From positions 1-30,868 of the forward strand of contig JANNNX010000006.1 of NCBI GenBank assembly GCA_031398745.1: 30,868 bases of DNA, read 5' to 3'. Below, one piece after another: positions 13,866 through 21,857 of this stretch. This stretch comes from JANNNX01 sp031398745 (GTDB taxonomy: Bacteria > Actinomycetota > Acidimicrobiia > Acidimicrobiales > CADCSY01). How positions within the stretch are numbered: position 1 is the stretch's first letter; each line of letters begins with the position of its first letter. The translations under genes and the position numbers were made by a program. The notes beneath the pieces were generated by a model. The model had not been told where the DNA came from and did not search any database. It saw only the letters and a list, made by a program, of their open reading frames with translations.

Positions 13866-15608
13866 CTAGCCCTTCTTGGGCAGGAGCCCGATGCCGAGCT
13901 CGGTGAGCTGGCGGCCCCCGACGGTGCCCGGCGCACCGGTCAGCGGGTCGACGCCGGACTGGGTCTTGGGGAAGGCGATGACCTCCCGGATGTTGTCCTC
14001 GCCGGCCAGCAGGGCCACCAGCCGGTCGAGCCCGACCGCGAAGCCCCCGTGGGGCGGGGCTCCGTAGCGGAAGGCGTTGAGCAGGAACCCGAAGCGAGCC
14101 GCCGCGTCCTCCTCGGAGATGCCGAGGGCCGAGAACACCCGGGCCTGGATGTCGGAGCGGTGGATACGGATCGAGCCCGAGCCCAGCTCCCACCCGTCGA
14201 GCACCAGGTCGTAGGCCTGGGAGCGCACGGCCAGCGGGTCGGTCTCGAGCAGGTCGAGGTCGTCGGGGTGCGGCATGGTGAAGGGGTGGTGGGCAGCCAC
14301 CGGGTGGCCGTCGTCGCCGAGCCCCTCGAACATCGGGAACTCGATCACCCACACCAGGCGGGGCGGCGCGCCGGGCGGCACCGTCGGGCGCCCGAGGTCG
14401 AGGCGGAGCTGGCCGAGCACGCTCGACACCGTCGCCACCTCGTCGGCCACCACCAGCAGCAGGTCCCCGGGCTCGGCCCCCAGCGCCGAGACCACCCCGG
14501 CCTGCTCGTCGTCGCTCAGGAACTTGGCCACCGGCGAGTCGAGGGCGCCCTCTTCGGTCACCTTCAGCCACACCAGGCCCTTGGCCCCGAGGCCCTTGGC
14601 CCGGTCGGTGAGTGCGTCGAGCCGTCCCCGGCCGTGGGCCTCGGCCGCCCCCGGCACCCGGATACCCCGCACGCAGGGGGCCTTGAAGGCGTTGAACCCG
14701 GTCGCCGCGAAGACCGAGGTCAGGTCGGTGAGCTCCATGCCGAAGCGGAGGTCGGGCTTGTCGGTGCCGAACCGGTCGCGAGCCTCGACCCAGGTCAGGG
14801 TCTCGATGATCGGCCGCTCGCCGGTGACCGCCTCGAACGCGTCGAGCACGGCCTCGCTCACGAACCCGAGGACGTCGTCCTGGTCGACGAACGATGCTTC
14901 GAGGTCGAGCTGCATGAACTCGTACTGGCGATCGGCCCGCAGGTCCTCGTCGCGCAGGCAGCGGGCGATCTGGAAGTAGCGGTCGACCCCGCCCACCATG
15001 AGCAACTGCTTGGCCAGCTGGGGACTCTGGGGCAGCACGTAGAAGTTGCCGGGCTGGCGCCGGGCGGGCACCACGAACTCCCGGGCCCCCTCGGGGGTCG
15101 GCGTCCACAGCATCGGGGTCTCGACCTCGACGAAGCCCTGACGGTCCATGGCCGCCCGCAGCACCCGGTTGACCGTGGCCCGCAGCCGCAGGTTGCGCTG
15201 CATGCGGTCGCGGCGCAGGTCGACATAGCGGTGGCGCAGACGGACGACCTCCTCGACATCGGCCTCGCCACCCCCGCCGGGTCGGTCGGCCACCGGGAAC
15301 GGCGGCGGCTCGGCGGTGTTGAGGATCTCGACCCGACACTCGGCCAGCTCGACCTCGCCGGTGGGCAGGGCCGGGTTGTCGGTGCCCTCGGGCCGGCGAC
15401 GCACGGTGCCGGTGACCGCGACCACGTACTCCGAGCGGACGTCGACCGAGCCGTCGACCACACATTGCACGAGCCCGGTGTGGTCGCGCACGTCGATGAA
15501 GGCCAGGTGCTCGCCGTGCTCGCGGCGCCGGGCGATCCAGCCGCAGACGGTCACCTCGGTCTCGACGTGTTCGAGTCGGAGCTCGCCGCTGTAGTGGGTG
15601 CGCTTCAC
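13866..15608 (-). CDS. aspS: Aspartyl-tRNA synthetase (probably non-discriminating, Asp/Asn)
   Basis: Class IIb synthetase with the bacterial-type insertion (GAD) domain; 580 residues. Anticodon-binding OB domain: VCGWIARRREHGEHLAFIDVRDHTGLVQ. Catalytic motifs: RHRYVDLRR, TPMLWTPTPEGAREFVVP, FYVLPQSPQLAKQLLM, YFQIARCLRDEDLRADRQYEF, and ELGSGSIRIHRSDIQ near the C-terminus with NAFRYGAPPHGGFAVGLDRL (motif 3). Residue 31 is His (RRREHG). In characterised bacterial enzymes His here goes with non-discriminating AspRS, which also makes Asp-tRNA-Asn for GatCAB; Leu marks the discriminating type. GTG 15608 overlaps the hisS stop (GTGA). Confidence 0.96.
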   Translation of the reverse strand: MKRTHYSGELRLEHVETEVTVCGWIARRREHGEHLAFIDVRDHTGLVQCVVDGSVDVRSEYVVAVTGTVRRRPEGTDNPALPTGEVELAECRVEILNTAEPPPFPVADRPGGGGEADVEEVVRLRHRYVDLRRDRMQRNLRLRATVNRVLRAAMDRQGFVEVETPMLWTPTPEGAREFVVPARRQPGNFYVLPQSPQLAKQLLMVGGVDRYFQIARCLRDEDLRADRQYEFMQLDLEASFVDQDDVLGFVSEAVLDAFEAVTGERPIIETLTWVEARDRFGTDKPDLRFGMELTDLTSVFAATGFNAFKAPCVRGIRVPGAAEAHGRGRLDALTDRAKGLGAKGLVWLKVTEEGALDSPVAKFLSDDEQAGVVSALGAEPGDLLLVVADEVATVSSVLGQLRLDLGRPTVPPGAPPRLVWVIEFPMFEGLGDDGHPVAAHHPFTMPHPDDLDLLETDPLAVRSQAYDLVLDGWELGSGSIRIHRSDIQARVFSALGISEEDAAARFGFLLNAFRYGAPPHGGFAVGLDRLVALLAGEDNIREVIAFPKTQSGVDPLTGAPGTVGGRQLTELGIGLLPKKG

Positions 15609-16876
15609 GTTCCCTGCCTCTTCCTGACCTCGTCGACGATCTCAGCCCGGGGCACCGAGACCTGCTCGCCCGCACCCCGCAGCGGCCGGAGGGTGACCGT
15701 GGCCGACTCCACCTCGTCGGCGCCCACGATCAGCGCCAGGCTCGCGCCCGAGCGGTCGGCCGCCTTCATCTGCGACTTCATCGACCGCCCGTCGAAGGCC
15801 CGGTCGGCGCGGATGCCGGCGGTCCGCAACTCGGCCGCCAGCGCGGTGGCGGCCTGGCCGGTGGTGTCGACCACGAACACGTCCACCCGCTCGGACGGGG
15901 CGTCGAACACGGCCTCGGCGTCGCAGGCCAGCAGCAGTCGCTCGATGCCGGCGCCGAAGCCGACGCCGCTGGTGCCGGCCGGGCCGCCCAGCTGCTCGAC
16001 CAGGCCGTCGTAGCGGCCGCCGCCGCCGATGGCGTTCTGGGCCGAGTCGAGCGCGTCGGAGGCGAACTCGAAGGTGGTGCGGGTGTAGTAGTCGAGGCCC
16101 CGGACCAGGCGGGGGGCCAGCTCCCAGGCCACGCCCAGGGCGTCGAGCCCCGAGGTCACCCGCTCGAAGTGGGCCGCCGGGGCCTCGCCGAGGAAGTCGA
16201 CCATCCGAGGGGCGGCGTCGATGACCTCCTGGTCCTCGGGCCGCTTGGAGTCGAGGACCCGCAGCGGGTTGAGGTCGAGCGTCTGGCGGCTCTGGTCGGA
16301 GAGCTCGCCGGCGTGGGCCTCGAGATGGTCGGCCAATGCCTGGCGGTAGCGGGGCCGCGACTCGGCGTCGCCCAGCGAGTTGAGCAGCAGCCGTCGCTGG
16401 CGGAGGCCGAGGGCCCGGTGGAACCCGTCGAGCAGAGCGATGACCTCGACGTCGGCGTCGGGGTCGTCGGTGCCGACGATCTCTGCGTCGACCTGATGGT
16501 GCTGGCGGTAGCGGCCCGACTGGGGCTGCTCGTAGCGAAAGTTGGCCCCGACCGTCCACGCCTTCCACGGGTCGGTGGGACGGTGCTCGGCGTAGGCCCG
16601 CATCAGCGACGCGGTCAGCTCGGGACGCACGGCCAGGCGGCGGCCGCCCTTGTCCTCGAAGTCGTACATCTCCTTGCGGACGATGTCGGTCGACGCCCCC
16701 ACCCGCTCGAACACCTCGACGTGCTCGACCACCGGCGTGAGCACCAGGCCGAAGCCGGCCCGCTCGGCGTGGGTGGCGAAGGTGGCGACCAGCGCCGCCC
16801 ACCGGGCCGACTCCGGGGCCAGGACGTCGAGCATCCCCTTCGGCGCGCGCGGCGGGTGGACGACGGCGTCGGGCAC
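15605..16876 (-). CDS. hisS: Histidyl-tRNA synthetase
   Basis: Class IIa synthetase, 423 residues. Opens PRAPKGMLDVLAPESARW. Motif 1 region ERVGASTDIVRKEMYDFEDKGGR and RPELTASLMRAYAEH. Motif 2 region FRYEQPQSGRYRQHHQVDAEIVG. HisA motif LVRGLDYYTRTTFEF, then IGGGGRYDGLVEQLGG and motif 3 GVGFGAGIERLLL. The C-terminal anticodon-binding domain is at about 325-423 (VDVFVVDTTGQAATALAAELRTAGIRAD). GTG 16876 has no ribosome binding site, but TAGCCT lies 8 nt upstream, suggesting near-leaderless initiation. It is cotranscribed with aspS through a 4-nt overlap and divergent from the reductase gene across about 100 nt. Confidence 0.97.
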   Translation of the reverse strand: MPDAVVHPPRAPKGMLDVLAPESARWAALVATFATHAERAGFGLVLTPVVEHVEVFERVGASTDIVRKEMYDFEDKGGRRLAVRPELTASLMRAYAEHRPTDPWKAWTVGANFRYEQPQSGRYRQHHQVDAEIVGTDDPDADVEVIALLDGFHRALGLRQRRLLLNSLGDAESRPRYRQALADHLEAHAGELSDQSRQTLDLNPLRVLDSKRPEDQEVIDAAPRMVDFLGEAPAAHFERVTSGLDALGVAWELAPRLVRGLDYYTRTTFEFASDALDSAQNAIGGGGRYDGLVEQLGGPAGTSGVGFGAGIERLLLACDAEAVFDAPSERVDVFVVDTTGQAATALAAELRTAGIRADRAFDGRSMKSQMKAADRSGASLALIVGADEVESATVTLRPLRGAGEQVSVPRAEIVDEVRKRQGT

Positions 16877-16884
16877 GACCGGCG

Positions 16885-16890
16885 AGGCTA
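16885..16890 (-). promoter_or_regulatory. Possible -10 element for hisS (leaderless)
   Basis: TAGCCT on the minus strand, 8 nt before the hisS GTG, with no Shine-Dalgarno sequence. Confidence 0.4.
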
Positions 16891-16979
16891 CTCAGCACGC
16901 CCTGTCGGGCCGGGCTTGCGGCCTGCCTCGCTGGGAACGATCGACCAGGATGGGCCGATGCCGATCAGGACGCCTCCAC

Positions 16980-17543
16980 GTGGCTGACCTCCTGTACGTG
17001 ACCTGGACCTCGGTCGACGGCTACATCGAAGACCCCGACGGTCGGTTCGACTGGTCGGAGCCCGACGACGAGATCCACGGGTTCATCAACGACCTGATGC
17101 GTCGGGTCGGCACCCACCTCTACGGGCGGCGGCTCTACGAGACCATGGCGGTCTGGGAGACCGACCCCGCGTTCGCCGCCGAGTCGGCGGTCATGGCCGA
17201 GTTCGCCGAGCTCTGGCAGGGGGCCGAGAAGGTCGTGTTCTCCCGCACCTTGGCCACCGTGTCGACGTCCAAGACGCGGCTCGAGCGCCGGTTGGACGCC
17301 GACGCCGTCCGGCAATGGAAGGCGTCGGCCACCCAACCGTTGTTCGTCGGTGGCGCCAACCTGGCGGCCCAGGCGATTGGGGCCGGACTGGTCGACGAGT
17401 GCCACCTGTTCGTCGTGCCGGTCATGGTCGGCGGGGGCAAGCCGGCGCTGACGGTCGAACGTCGGATCGACCTCGAGCTGGTCGACGAGCGGCGCTTCGC
17501 AGCCAGCGGCGTGACCTACCACCGCTATCGCGTGAAGCCCTAG
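16980..17543 (+). CDS. Dihydrofolate reductase / RibD C-terminal-like family reductase
   Basis: 187 residues, the RibD_C/DHFR-like fold commonly annotated dihydrofolate reductase family protein. N-terminus LLYVTWTSVDGYIEDPDGRFDWSEPDDEIHGFINDL and YGRRLYETMAVW are hallmark segments. The NADPH-binding part includes VVFSRTL, then LFVGGANLAAQAIGAGLVDECHLFVVPVMVGGGKPAL. GTG 16980 is chosen by family start, with AGGA 9 nt upstream. An in-frame ATG at 16950 would add ten residues that do not look like the family. The physiological substrate is unknown; most of these proteins are not true folate enzymes. It stands alone, convergent with the ABC operon. Confidence 0.85.
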   Translation: MADLLYVTWTSVDGYIEDPDGRFDWSEPDDEIHGFINDLMRRVGTHLYGRRLYETMAVWETDPAFAAESAVMAEFAELWQGAEKVVFSRTLATVSTSKTRLERRLDADAVRQWKASATQPLFVGGANLAAQAIGAGLVDECHLFVVPVMVGGGKPALTVERRIDLELVDERRFAASGVTYHRYRVKP

Positions 17544-17594
17544 CGCTCGACGGGCGAGGTTCCCGATGCCAGTGCCGGCCAGGAATCGTTCAGC

Positions 17595-18434
17595 TCACGC
17601 GTCGCGACGCCTCAGGAGGTAGGTGGCCAGCAGCATCAGGGCCGCGGTCCAGAGGCACATGACGCCGAACCCTTGCCAGGGAGTGAAGAGGTCGTCGGGA
17701 CCCTGTCGGGCGTTCACCATGAGCTGGCCGGCGCTGGTCGGGAGGTAGGCGAAGATGTGCTCACCGAGGGTGCCGGGGATCAGCTGGGTCAGGGGGGCCA
17801 GCACGAGGACGAAGGCGATGATGCCGGTGATGCCTCCGGCGGTGTGGCGCACGATGGCACCAATGGCCATGGAGAAGACGCCGAGCACGGCGCCGTAGAG
17901 GCCGGCGCCGAAGAGTGCGTTGAGCACGCCGGGGTCGCCGATGCCGACGGGGACCTTCGAGTGCAGGATCGGGGCGCCGACCACGAAGGCGGCGAAGGCG
18001 GCGATCTCGACCACGACGAACAGGACCACCGCGAACACCGCGGCCTTCGCCATCAACATCGGGGTTCGCCGGGGAACGGCGAGGAGACTGGCGCGAATCG
18101 TGCCGCTCGAATACTCACTGGTCACGACGAGCACGCCGAGGACGCAGACGGCGAGCTGGCTGAGCTGGAACCCGGCGCTCAGGATCAAGCGAGTCGGGTC
18201 GAGCTGATAGGTCAGCTCCGTGACCGGGTCGAGGTCATCCCATTGGGCGACGGTCAGACTCAGGAACAGGGCGGTGAACCCGACGGTGGTCACGACCAGG
18301 AGCACCAGAGCTGCGACCGTGGAGCGCAGCGAGCGGATCTTGGTCCATTCCGATCTGAGCAGCCCGCGGATGTCGAGCCCGGTGGGTCCGAGGCGAGAGG
18401 CTGGGAGTGGCGCAGGGTCGATGGTGATGGTCAT
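17595..18434 (-). CDS. ABC-2 type transporter permease (second pair)
   Basis: 279 residues with about six membrane helices, e.g. VAALVLLVVTTVGFTALFLSL, LAVCVLGVLVVTSEY, AVFAVVLFVVVEIAAFAAFVV, AVLGVFSMAIGAIV, GITGIIAFVLVLAPL and a final helix ending LLRRRDA. The motif TSEYSSGTIRASLLAVPRRTPML is typical of ABC-2 permeases of the drug/antibiotic exporter group. The cytoplasmic N-terminus contains LLRSEWTKIRSLRST, also family-typical. ATG 18434 overlaps the stop of the adjacent ATPase (ATGA), so the two are a transporter unit. Substrate unknown. It is the last gene of the operon and converges on the reductase gene. Confidence 0.88.
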   Translation of the reverse strand: MTITIDPAPLPASRLGPTGLDIRGLLRSEWTKIRSLRSTVAALVLLVVTTVGFTALFLSLTVAQWDDLDPVTELTYQLDPTRLILSAGFQLSQLAVCVLGVLVVTSEYSSGTIRASLLAVPRRTPMLMAKAAVFAVVLFVVVEIAAFAAFVVGAPILHSKVPVGIGDPGVLNALFGAGLYGAVLGVFSMAIGAIVRHTAGGITGIIAFVLVLAPLTQLIPGTLGEHIFAYLPTSAGQLMVNARQGPDDLFTPWQGFGVMCLWTAALMLLATYLLRRRDA

Positions 18435-19417
18435 GTATCGGCTCCGGTGGTGGACGGGACGGCCAGGACCGGCTCTTTTCGGTCGGCGTTGCGGCCACCG
18501 AACTCCGTGCTGGTGTGGGTCTGTTCCATGAAGGCGTCCTCGAGCGACGCGAGCTGTGGCGTGAGTTCGTGCAGCTCGAGTCCGGCCTTGGAGGCCAGGG
18601 CGCCGATGTGGGCAGCATCGATCAGCCGCACCATCAGATCACCGTCGGCATCGGCGTCGACCTGGCCGCCAGCGTCGGTGATCAGACCGGTGAGGGCGGC
18701 GGCATCGGGGGACTTGACCAGCACGGTCCGCTTCGAGGACCGTTCGATGAACTCCTCGGTGCTGCAGGCGGCGATGAGCCGGCCGCGGCCAATCACGATC
18801 AGGTCCGTCGCGGTGGCGGCCATCTCGCTCATCAGATGGCTGGAGATCAAGATGGTGCGACCCTCGCCGGCGAGGTGGGTCACCAGGTTGCGGATCCACA
18901 TGATCCCGTCCGGGTCCAACCCGTTGACCGGTTCGTCGAGGATCAGCACCTGCGGATCACCGATCAGCGCGGCGGCCAGGCCGAGGCGTTGGCCCATGCC
19001 GAGCGAGAAGCTGCCGGCGCGTTCGTGGGCCACATCGTGCAGCCCGACGAAGTCGAGCACCTCGTCGACCCGTTGACGGGCGATGCCCTGGGACTGAGCG
19101 AGGTACAGCAGGTGGTCGTAGGCGCTGCGGCCATTGTGAGCCGCGCCGGCGTCGAGCAGGGCACCGACCACGTGCAACGGGCGCGCGAGATCCACGTAGT
19201 GGATGCCGCCGATCGTGGCATCGCCGCCGGTCGGCCGGTCGAGACCGACGATGAGGCGCATGGTCGTCGACTTCCCGGCGCCGTTGGGCCCGAGGAACCC
19301 GGTCACCACACCGGGCTCGACGGTGAAGGAGAGATGGTCGATGACGACCTTTCCGTCGTAGGCCTTGGAGAGGTCGCGAACCTCGATCACCTGTGGGGAG
19401 ACGGTGGGCGTGATCAC
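18431..19417 (-). CDS. ABC transporter ATP-binding protein (second pair)
   Basis: Cytoplasmic ATPase of the DrrA/CcmA-like exporter group, about 328 residues. Walker A GPNGAGKSTTM, signature SLGMGQRLGLA (a common variant of LSGGQ), Walker B VLILDEPVNGLDPDG, His switch ISSHLMSE. A C-terminal extension of about 100 residues follows. GTG 19417 is preferred over GTG 19429 because it overlaps the stop of a 12-codon leader ORF as GTGA and no ribosome binding site serves 19429. Its partner permease follows by ATGA overlap. It is a paralogue of the first ATPase, so the operon probably carries two exporters or one hetero-complex. Confidence 0.9.
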   Translation of the reverse strand: MITPTVSPQVIEVRDLSKAYDGKVVIDHLSFTVEPGVVTGFLGPNGAGKSTTMRLIVGLDRPTGGDATIGGIHYVDLARPLHVVGALLDAGAAHNGRSAYDHLLYLAQSQGIARQRVDEVLDFVGLHDVAHERAGSFSLGMGQRLGLAAALIGDPQVLILDEPVNGLDPDGIMWIRNLVTHLAGEGRTILISSHLMSEMAATATDLIVIGRGRLIAACSTEEFIERSSKRTVLVKSPDAAALTGLITDAGGQVDADADGDLMVRLIDAAHIGALASKAGLELHELTPQLASLEDAFMEQTHTSTEFGGRNADRKEPVLAVPSTTGADT

Positions 19418-19452
19418 GACGCGAACCACGCGAGCTGCTGCATCGACTTCAT
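19414..19452 (-). CDS. Possible 12-residue leader peptide ahead of the second ABC ATPase
   Basis: ATG AAG at 19452 encodes MKSMQQLAWFAS and stops at 19414-19416. It has the best ribosome binding site of the region (AAGGAG, 7 nt before ATG). Its TGA overlaps the in-frame GTG 19417 of the ATPase, the same GTGA/ATGA coupling used throughout the operon. It may serve only to load ribosomes onto the ATPase start, or be a regulatory leader. It begins 25 nt after the preceding permease stop. Confidence 0.45.
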   Translation of the reverse strand: MKSMQQLAWFAS

Positions 19453-19477
19453 CGACGGACTCCTTGGATGGATGCGG

Positions 19478-20224
19478 TCACACGACATCACGCTTGGTCA
19501 CCGAGACGAGCCCGAGCGCGGCAGGTACGAGCGCCCACACCGTGATGGCGGCGATGGCCCCAGGGAGTGCCACCTCGTTGCCGACGCCGGAGAGGACACC
19601 GGCGAGCGTTCCGGGAATCCACGAGGCGGCTCCACTGGCGAACTGCGCGATGAGCGGCGGGGCGACCACGAGGACCAGGAAGGTGCCGGTGACCGCCCCA
19701 CCGGTGTTGCGCACCACTGCGCCGATCCCAGCTCCGAGCACCCCGCCGACGGCTCCGGCGAACATCGAGGCCACCACAACCCGGGCGACATCTCCCGCAG
19801 GAACCAGGAAGGCGAACGCCGTCGTCGGGAGCGCGGCAGCGAGCGCGACGGTGTCCAGTCCGGCGCCGATCAAGCCGATCATCGCCCCACCCAACGCAAC
19901 GGCCACCAGTTGAGCGAACACGGCGCGATGGCGACGGGGTGACAGCAGAAACGTTGGCACGACGGTGCGATCGCCGTACTCACGGGCGACGGAGACGGCG
20001 CCGAACAGGCCAGAGATCATCATCGCGTTGGTGGCGAAGGCGATGAGCGATTGCTGATCGGCCGCGGTGGAGATGAACGCCTTGCTGCCATCCATGTCGG
20101 TCCCGAAGATCACCGCGGCACCCGTGGCGGCAGCCAGCACGACGAGCACCGCCACGAACGACCAGGGCATCCGAGTGGTTGTGAGCTTGCGGATCTCGGA
20201 CCTCACGAGCTTCGGCCAGCTCAT
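19478..20224 (-). CDS. ABC-2 type transporter permease (first pair)
   Basis: 248 residues, about six membrane helices (FVAVLVVLAAATGAAVIF; AFATNAMMISGLFGAVSVAREY; AVFAQLVAVALGGAMIGLIGAGLD; VVASMFAGAVGGVLGAGIGAVV; GTFLVLVVAPPLIAQFASG; ALPGAIAAITVWALVPAALGLV). The N-terminus LVRSEIRKLTTTRMPW and the segment REYGDRTVVPTFLLSPRRH are hallmarks of ABC-2 permeases. ATG 20224 overlaps the ATPase stop as ATGA, so the longer open frame upstream is not used. Substrate unknown. Confidence 0.88.
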   Translation of the reverse strand: MSWPKLVRSEIRKLTTTRMPWSFVAVLVVLAAATGAAVIFGTDMDGSKAFISTAADQQSLIAFATNAMMISGLFGAVSVAREYGDRTVVPTFLLSPRRHRAVFAQLVAVALGGAMIGLIGAGLDTVALAAALPTTAFAFLVPAGDVARVVVASMFAGAVGGVLGAGIGAVVRNTGGAVTGTFLVLVVAPPLIAQFASGAASWIPGTLAGVLSGVGNEVALPGAIAAITVWALVPAALGLVSVTKRDVV

Positions 20225-21237
20225 GACGCACCGACCTCGCGCTCGACGCTCGCGGGGTCGAGCGGTGGAGTCTCGCTGGTCCACGCCAGGAAGAGCTCCT
20301 CGAGCGAGCCAGCGCCCGGTGAGAGCTCGTGGAGCACGACACCGGCGTCGAAGGCACGCTCACCGATGTCGTCGATCGACATGCCGCGAACGACCACCCG
20401 GTCGCCACCCATCAACCGCGCCGTCCCCCCGGCGGACACCACGAGGTCGCGGACCACCTCTGGCGAATCGGTACGAATCAGCGTTGCCGCCTGCTGCAGG
20501 TCGCGCAGGGAACCGGTCCTCACCAGGCGCCCTTCGTTGACCACGACGAGGTCGTCGGCCAGGTGCTCGACCTCGTCGAGGAGGTGGCTCGATACGAAGA
20601 CCGTTCCCCCGTTGGCGGCGTGTGCTCGGAGCAACGTGCGAAGCGTCAGGATCCCCTGAGGATCCAGACCGTTGCCCGGCTCGTCCAGCACGAGAACCTG
20701 CGGTTCGCCGAGGAGCGCAGCGGCCAACCCCAATCGCTGCCGCATGCCCAAGGAGTAGGTGCCGACGTGCTTGTGGGCCGCCGCCGCGATGCCGACCAGT
20801 TCCAGCATCTCGTCGACCCGTCCAGTTGGGATGTCGGCGGCGTCGGCCAGGACGAGGAGGTGGTTGCGGCCGCTCCGCCCGGGGTGGAAGGCGTTCGGCT
20901 CGAGAACGACGCCGACCGTTCGGGCCGGATCGGGCAAGTCTCGATAGCGGAGACCGCCGATCGTCGCCTCGCCGCGGTCGGCCGCGGCCAGACCCAGCAG
21001 GATCTTCATCGCGGTCGACTTGCCCGCACCGTTCGGCCCGAGAAACCCAGTCACGCGACCGGGCTGCACGACGAAATTCAGGTCGTCCAAGACCGTCGTG
21101 CGGCCGTACCTCTTCGAGAGGTGATCGATCTTCAACGCGTAGGACCGGTGCCCGCTGACCGGGCCACCCGCGGCGGTAGTGCCCAAGGCGATGGTCTCGC
21201 CATTGCGCCTGGTGGGGCGTACCGCGTCGATCGTCAT
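20221..21237 (-). CDS. ABC transporter ATP-binding protein (first pair)
   Basis: 338 residues. About 35 residues precede the ABC domain, which begins LKIDHLSKRYGRTTVLDDLNF. Walker A GPNGAGKSTAM, then VLEPNAFHPGRSGRNHL, signature YSLGMRQRLGLA, Walker B VLVLDEPGNGLDPQG, His switch VSSHLLDE. The C-terminal region includes SIDDIGERAFDAGVVLHELSPGAGSLEELFLAWT, typical of the bacitracin/daunorubicin-type exporter ATPases. ATG 21237 overlaps the membrane-protein stop (ATGA), which also argues against the much longer open frame upstream. It pairs with the downstream permease. Confidence 0.92.
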   Translation of the reverse strand: MTIDAVRPTRRNGETIALGTTAAGGPVSGHRSYALKIDHLSKRYGRTTVLDDLNFVVQPGRVTGFLGPNGAGKSTAMKILLGLAAADRGEATIGGLRYRDLPDPARTVGVVLEPNAFHPGRSGRNHLLVLADAADIPTGRVDEMLELVGIAAAAHKHVGTYSLGMRQRLGLAAALLGEPQVLVLDEPGNGLDPQGILTLRTLLRAHAANGGTVFVSSHLLDEVEHLADDLVVVNEGRLVRTGSLRDLQQAATLIRTDSPEVVRDLVVSAGGTARLMGGDRVVVRGMSIDDIGERAFDAGVVLHELSPGAGSLEELFLAWTSETPPLDPASVEREVGAS

Positions 21238-21857
21238 GGTCGCACGTCGAGCGTCGGGCGGAGCCGAGCCATCCGCGGATACCGCCGGGCGGGGGCGAGG
21301 TCGTGGAATCCCGCGGCGGCGGTGCCGAGCATGATCGCCCCGGCGGCCATGCCGGTGATCGCCGCGAGCGCAGCACCGGACATGAGCGTGATCAGCCCCA
21401 GCGGGCCCACGATCAACAACCCGCCCGCGTACCGGTAGCGAGGGATGTGGACTCGGTGGTCGAGCCACAACAGCAGCGGCCCGATCGTGAGGGCGATCGA
21501 TGGGAGGAGCCACTCGGGCTTGCCGGCGGCCACGACGAGGGCGGGCAGGGTGAACGAGGCGACGAGCTGGACGACCGTCGCGATCGTCACCTCCCGCTCG
21601 ACGCGCTTGGCCTCGGGGCTGGTGGGTCGCGGCGCCGCCCCCGCGGTGACCCGCCTGCCGTACTCGACCACGCCGAGGACCACGACGGCGAAGCCGAGTC
21701 CGAGCACCAGCCCGATGGGACCATCGAGGCTGAGGCCGCCGCGTACCAGCCAGAACGCGGCGAACGCGACCTGGATGAAGCCGCCCACGAAGCGGACGCG
21801 CCTGGACCACGCGAGCACCGCGGCCTGCTCGGCACGTTCGGCTGAGGCGACGCTCAT
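21234..21857 (-). CDS. Multi-pass membrane protein of unknown function
   Basis: 207 residues with about five predicted membrane helices: FVGGFIQVAFAAFWLV, GPIGLVLGLGFAVVVLGVV, ATVVQLVASFTLPALVVAA, LLPSIALTIGPLLLWL, GGLLIVGPLGLITLMSGAALAAITGMAAGAIML. Charged cytoplasmic ends. No family is recognised with confidence. Both ends are coupled by ATGA overlaps, to the epimerase upstream and the ABC ATPase downstream, so it belongs to the exporter operon and may be an accessory subunit; that is inference from position. Confidence 0.75.
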   Translation of the reverse strand: MSVASAERAEQAAVLAWSRRVRFVGGFIQVAFAAFWLVRGGLSLDGPIGLVLGLGFAVVVLGVVEYGRRVTAGAAPRPTSPEAKRVEREVTIATVVQLVASFTLPALVVAAGKPEWLLPSIALTIGPLLLWLDHRVHIPRYRYAGGLLIVGPLGLITLMSGAALAAITGMAAGAIMLGTAAAGFHDLAPARRYPRMARLRPTLDVRP

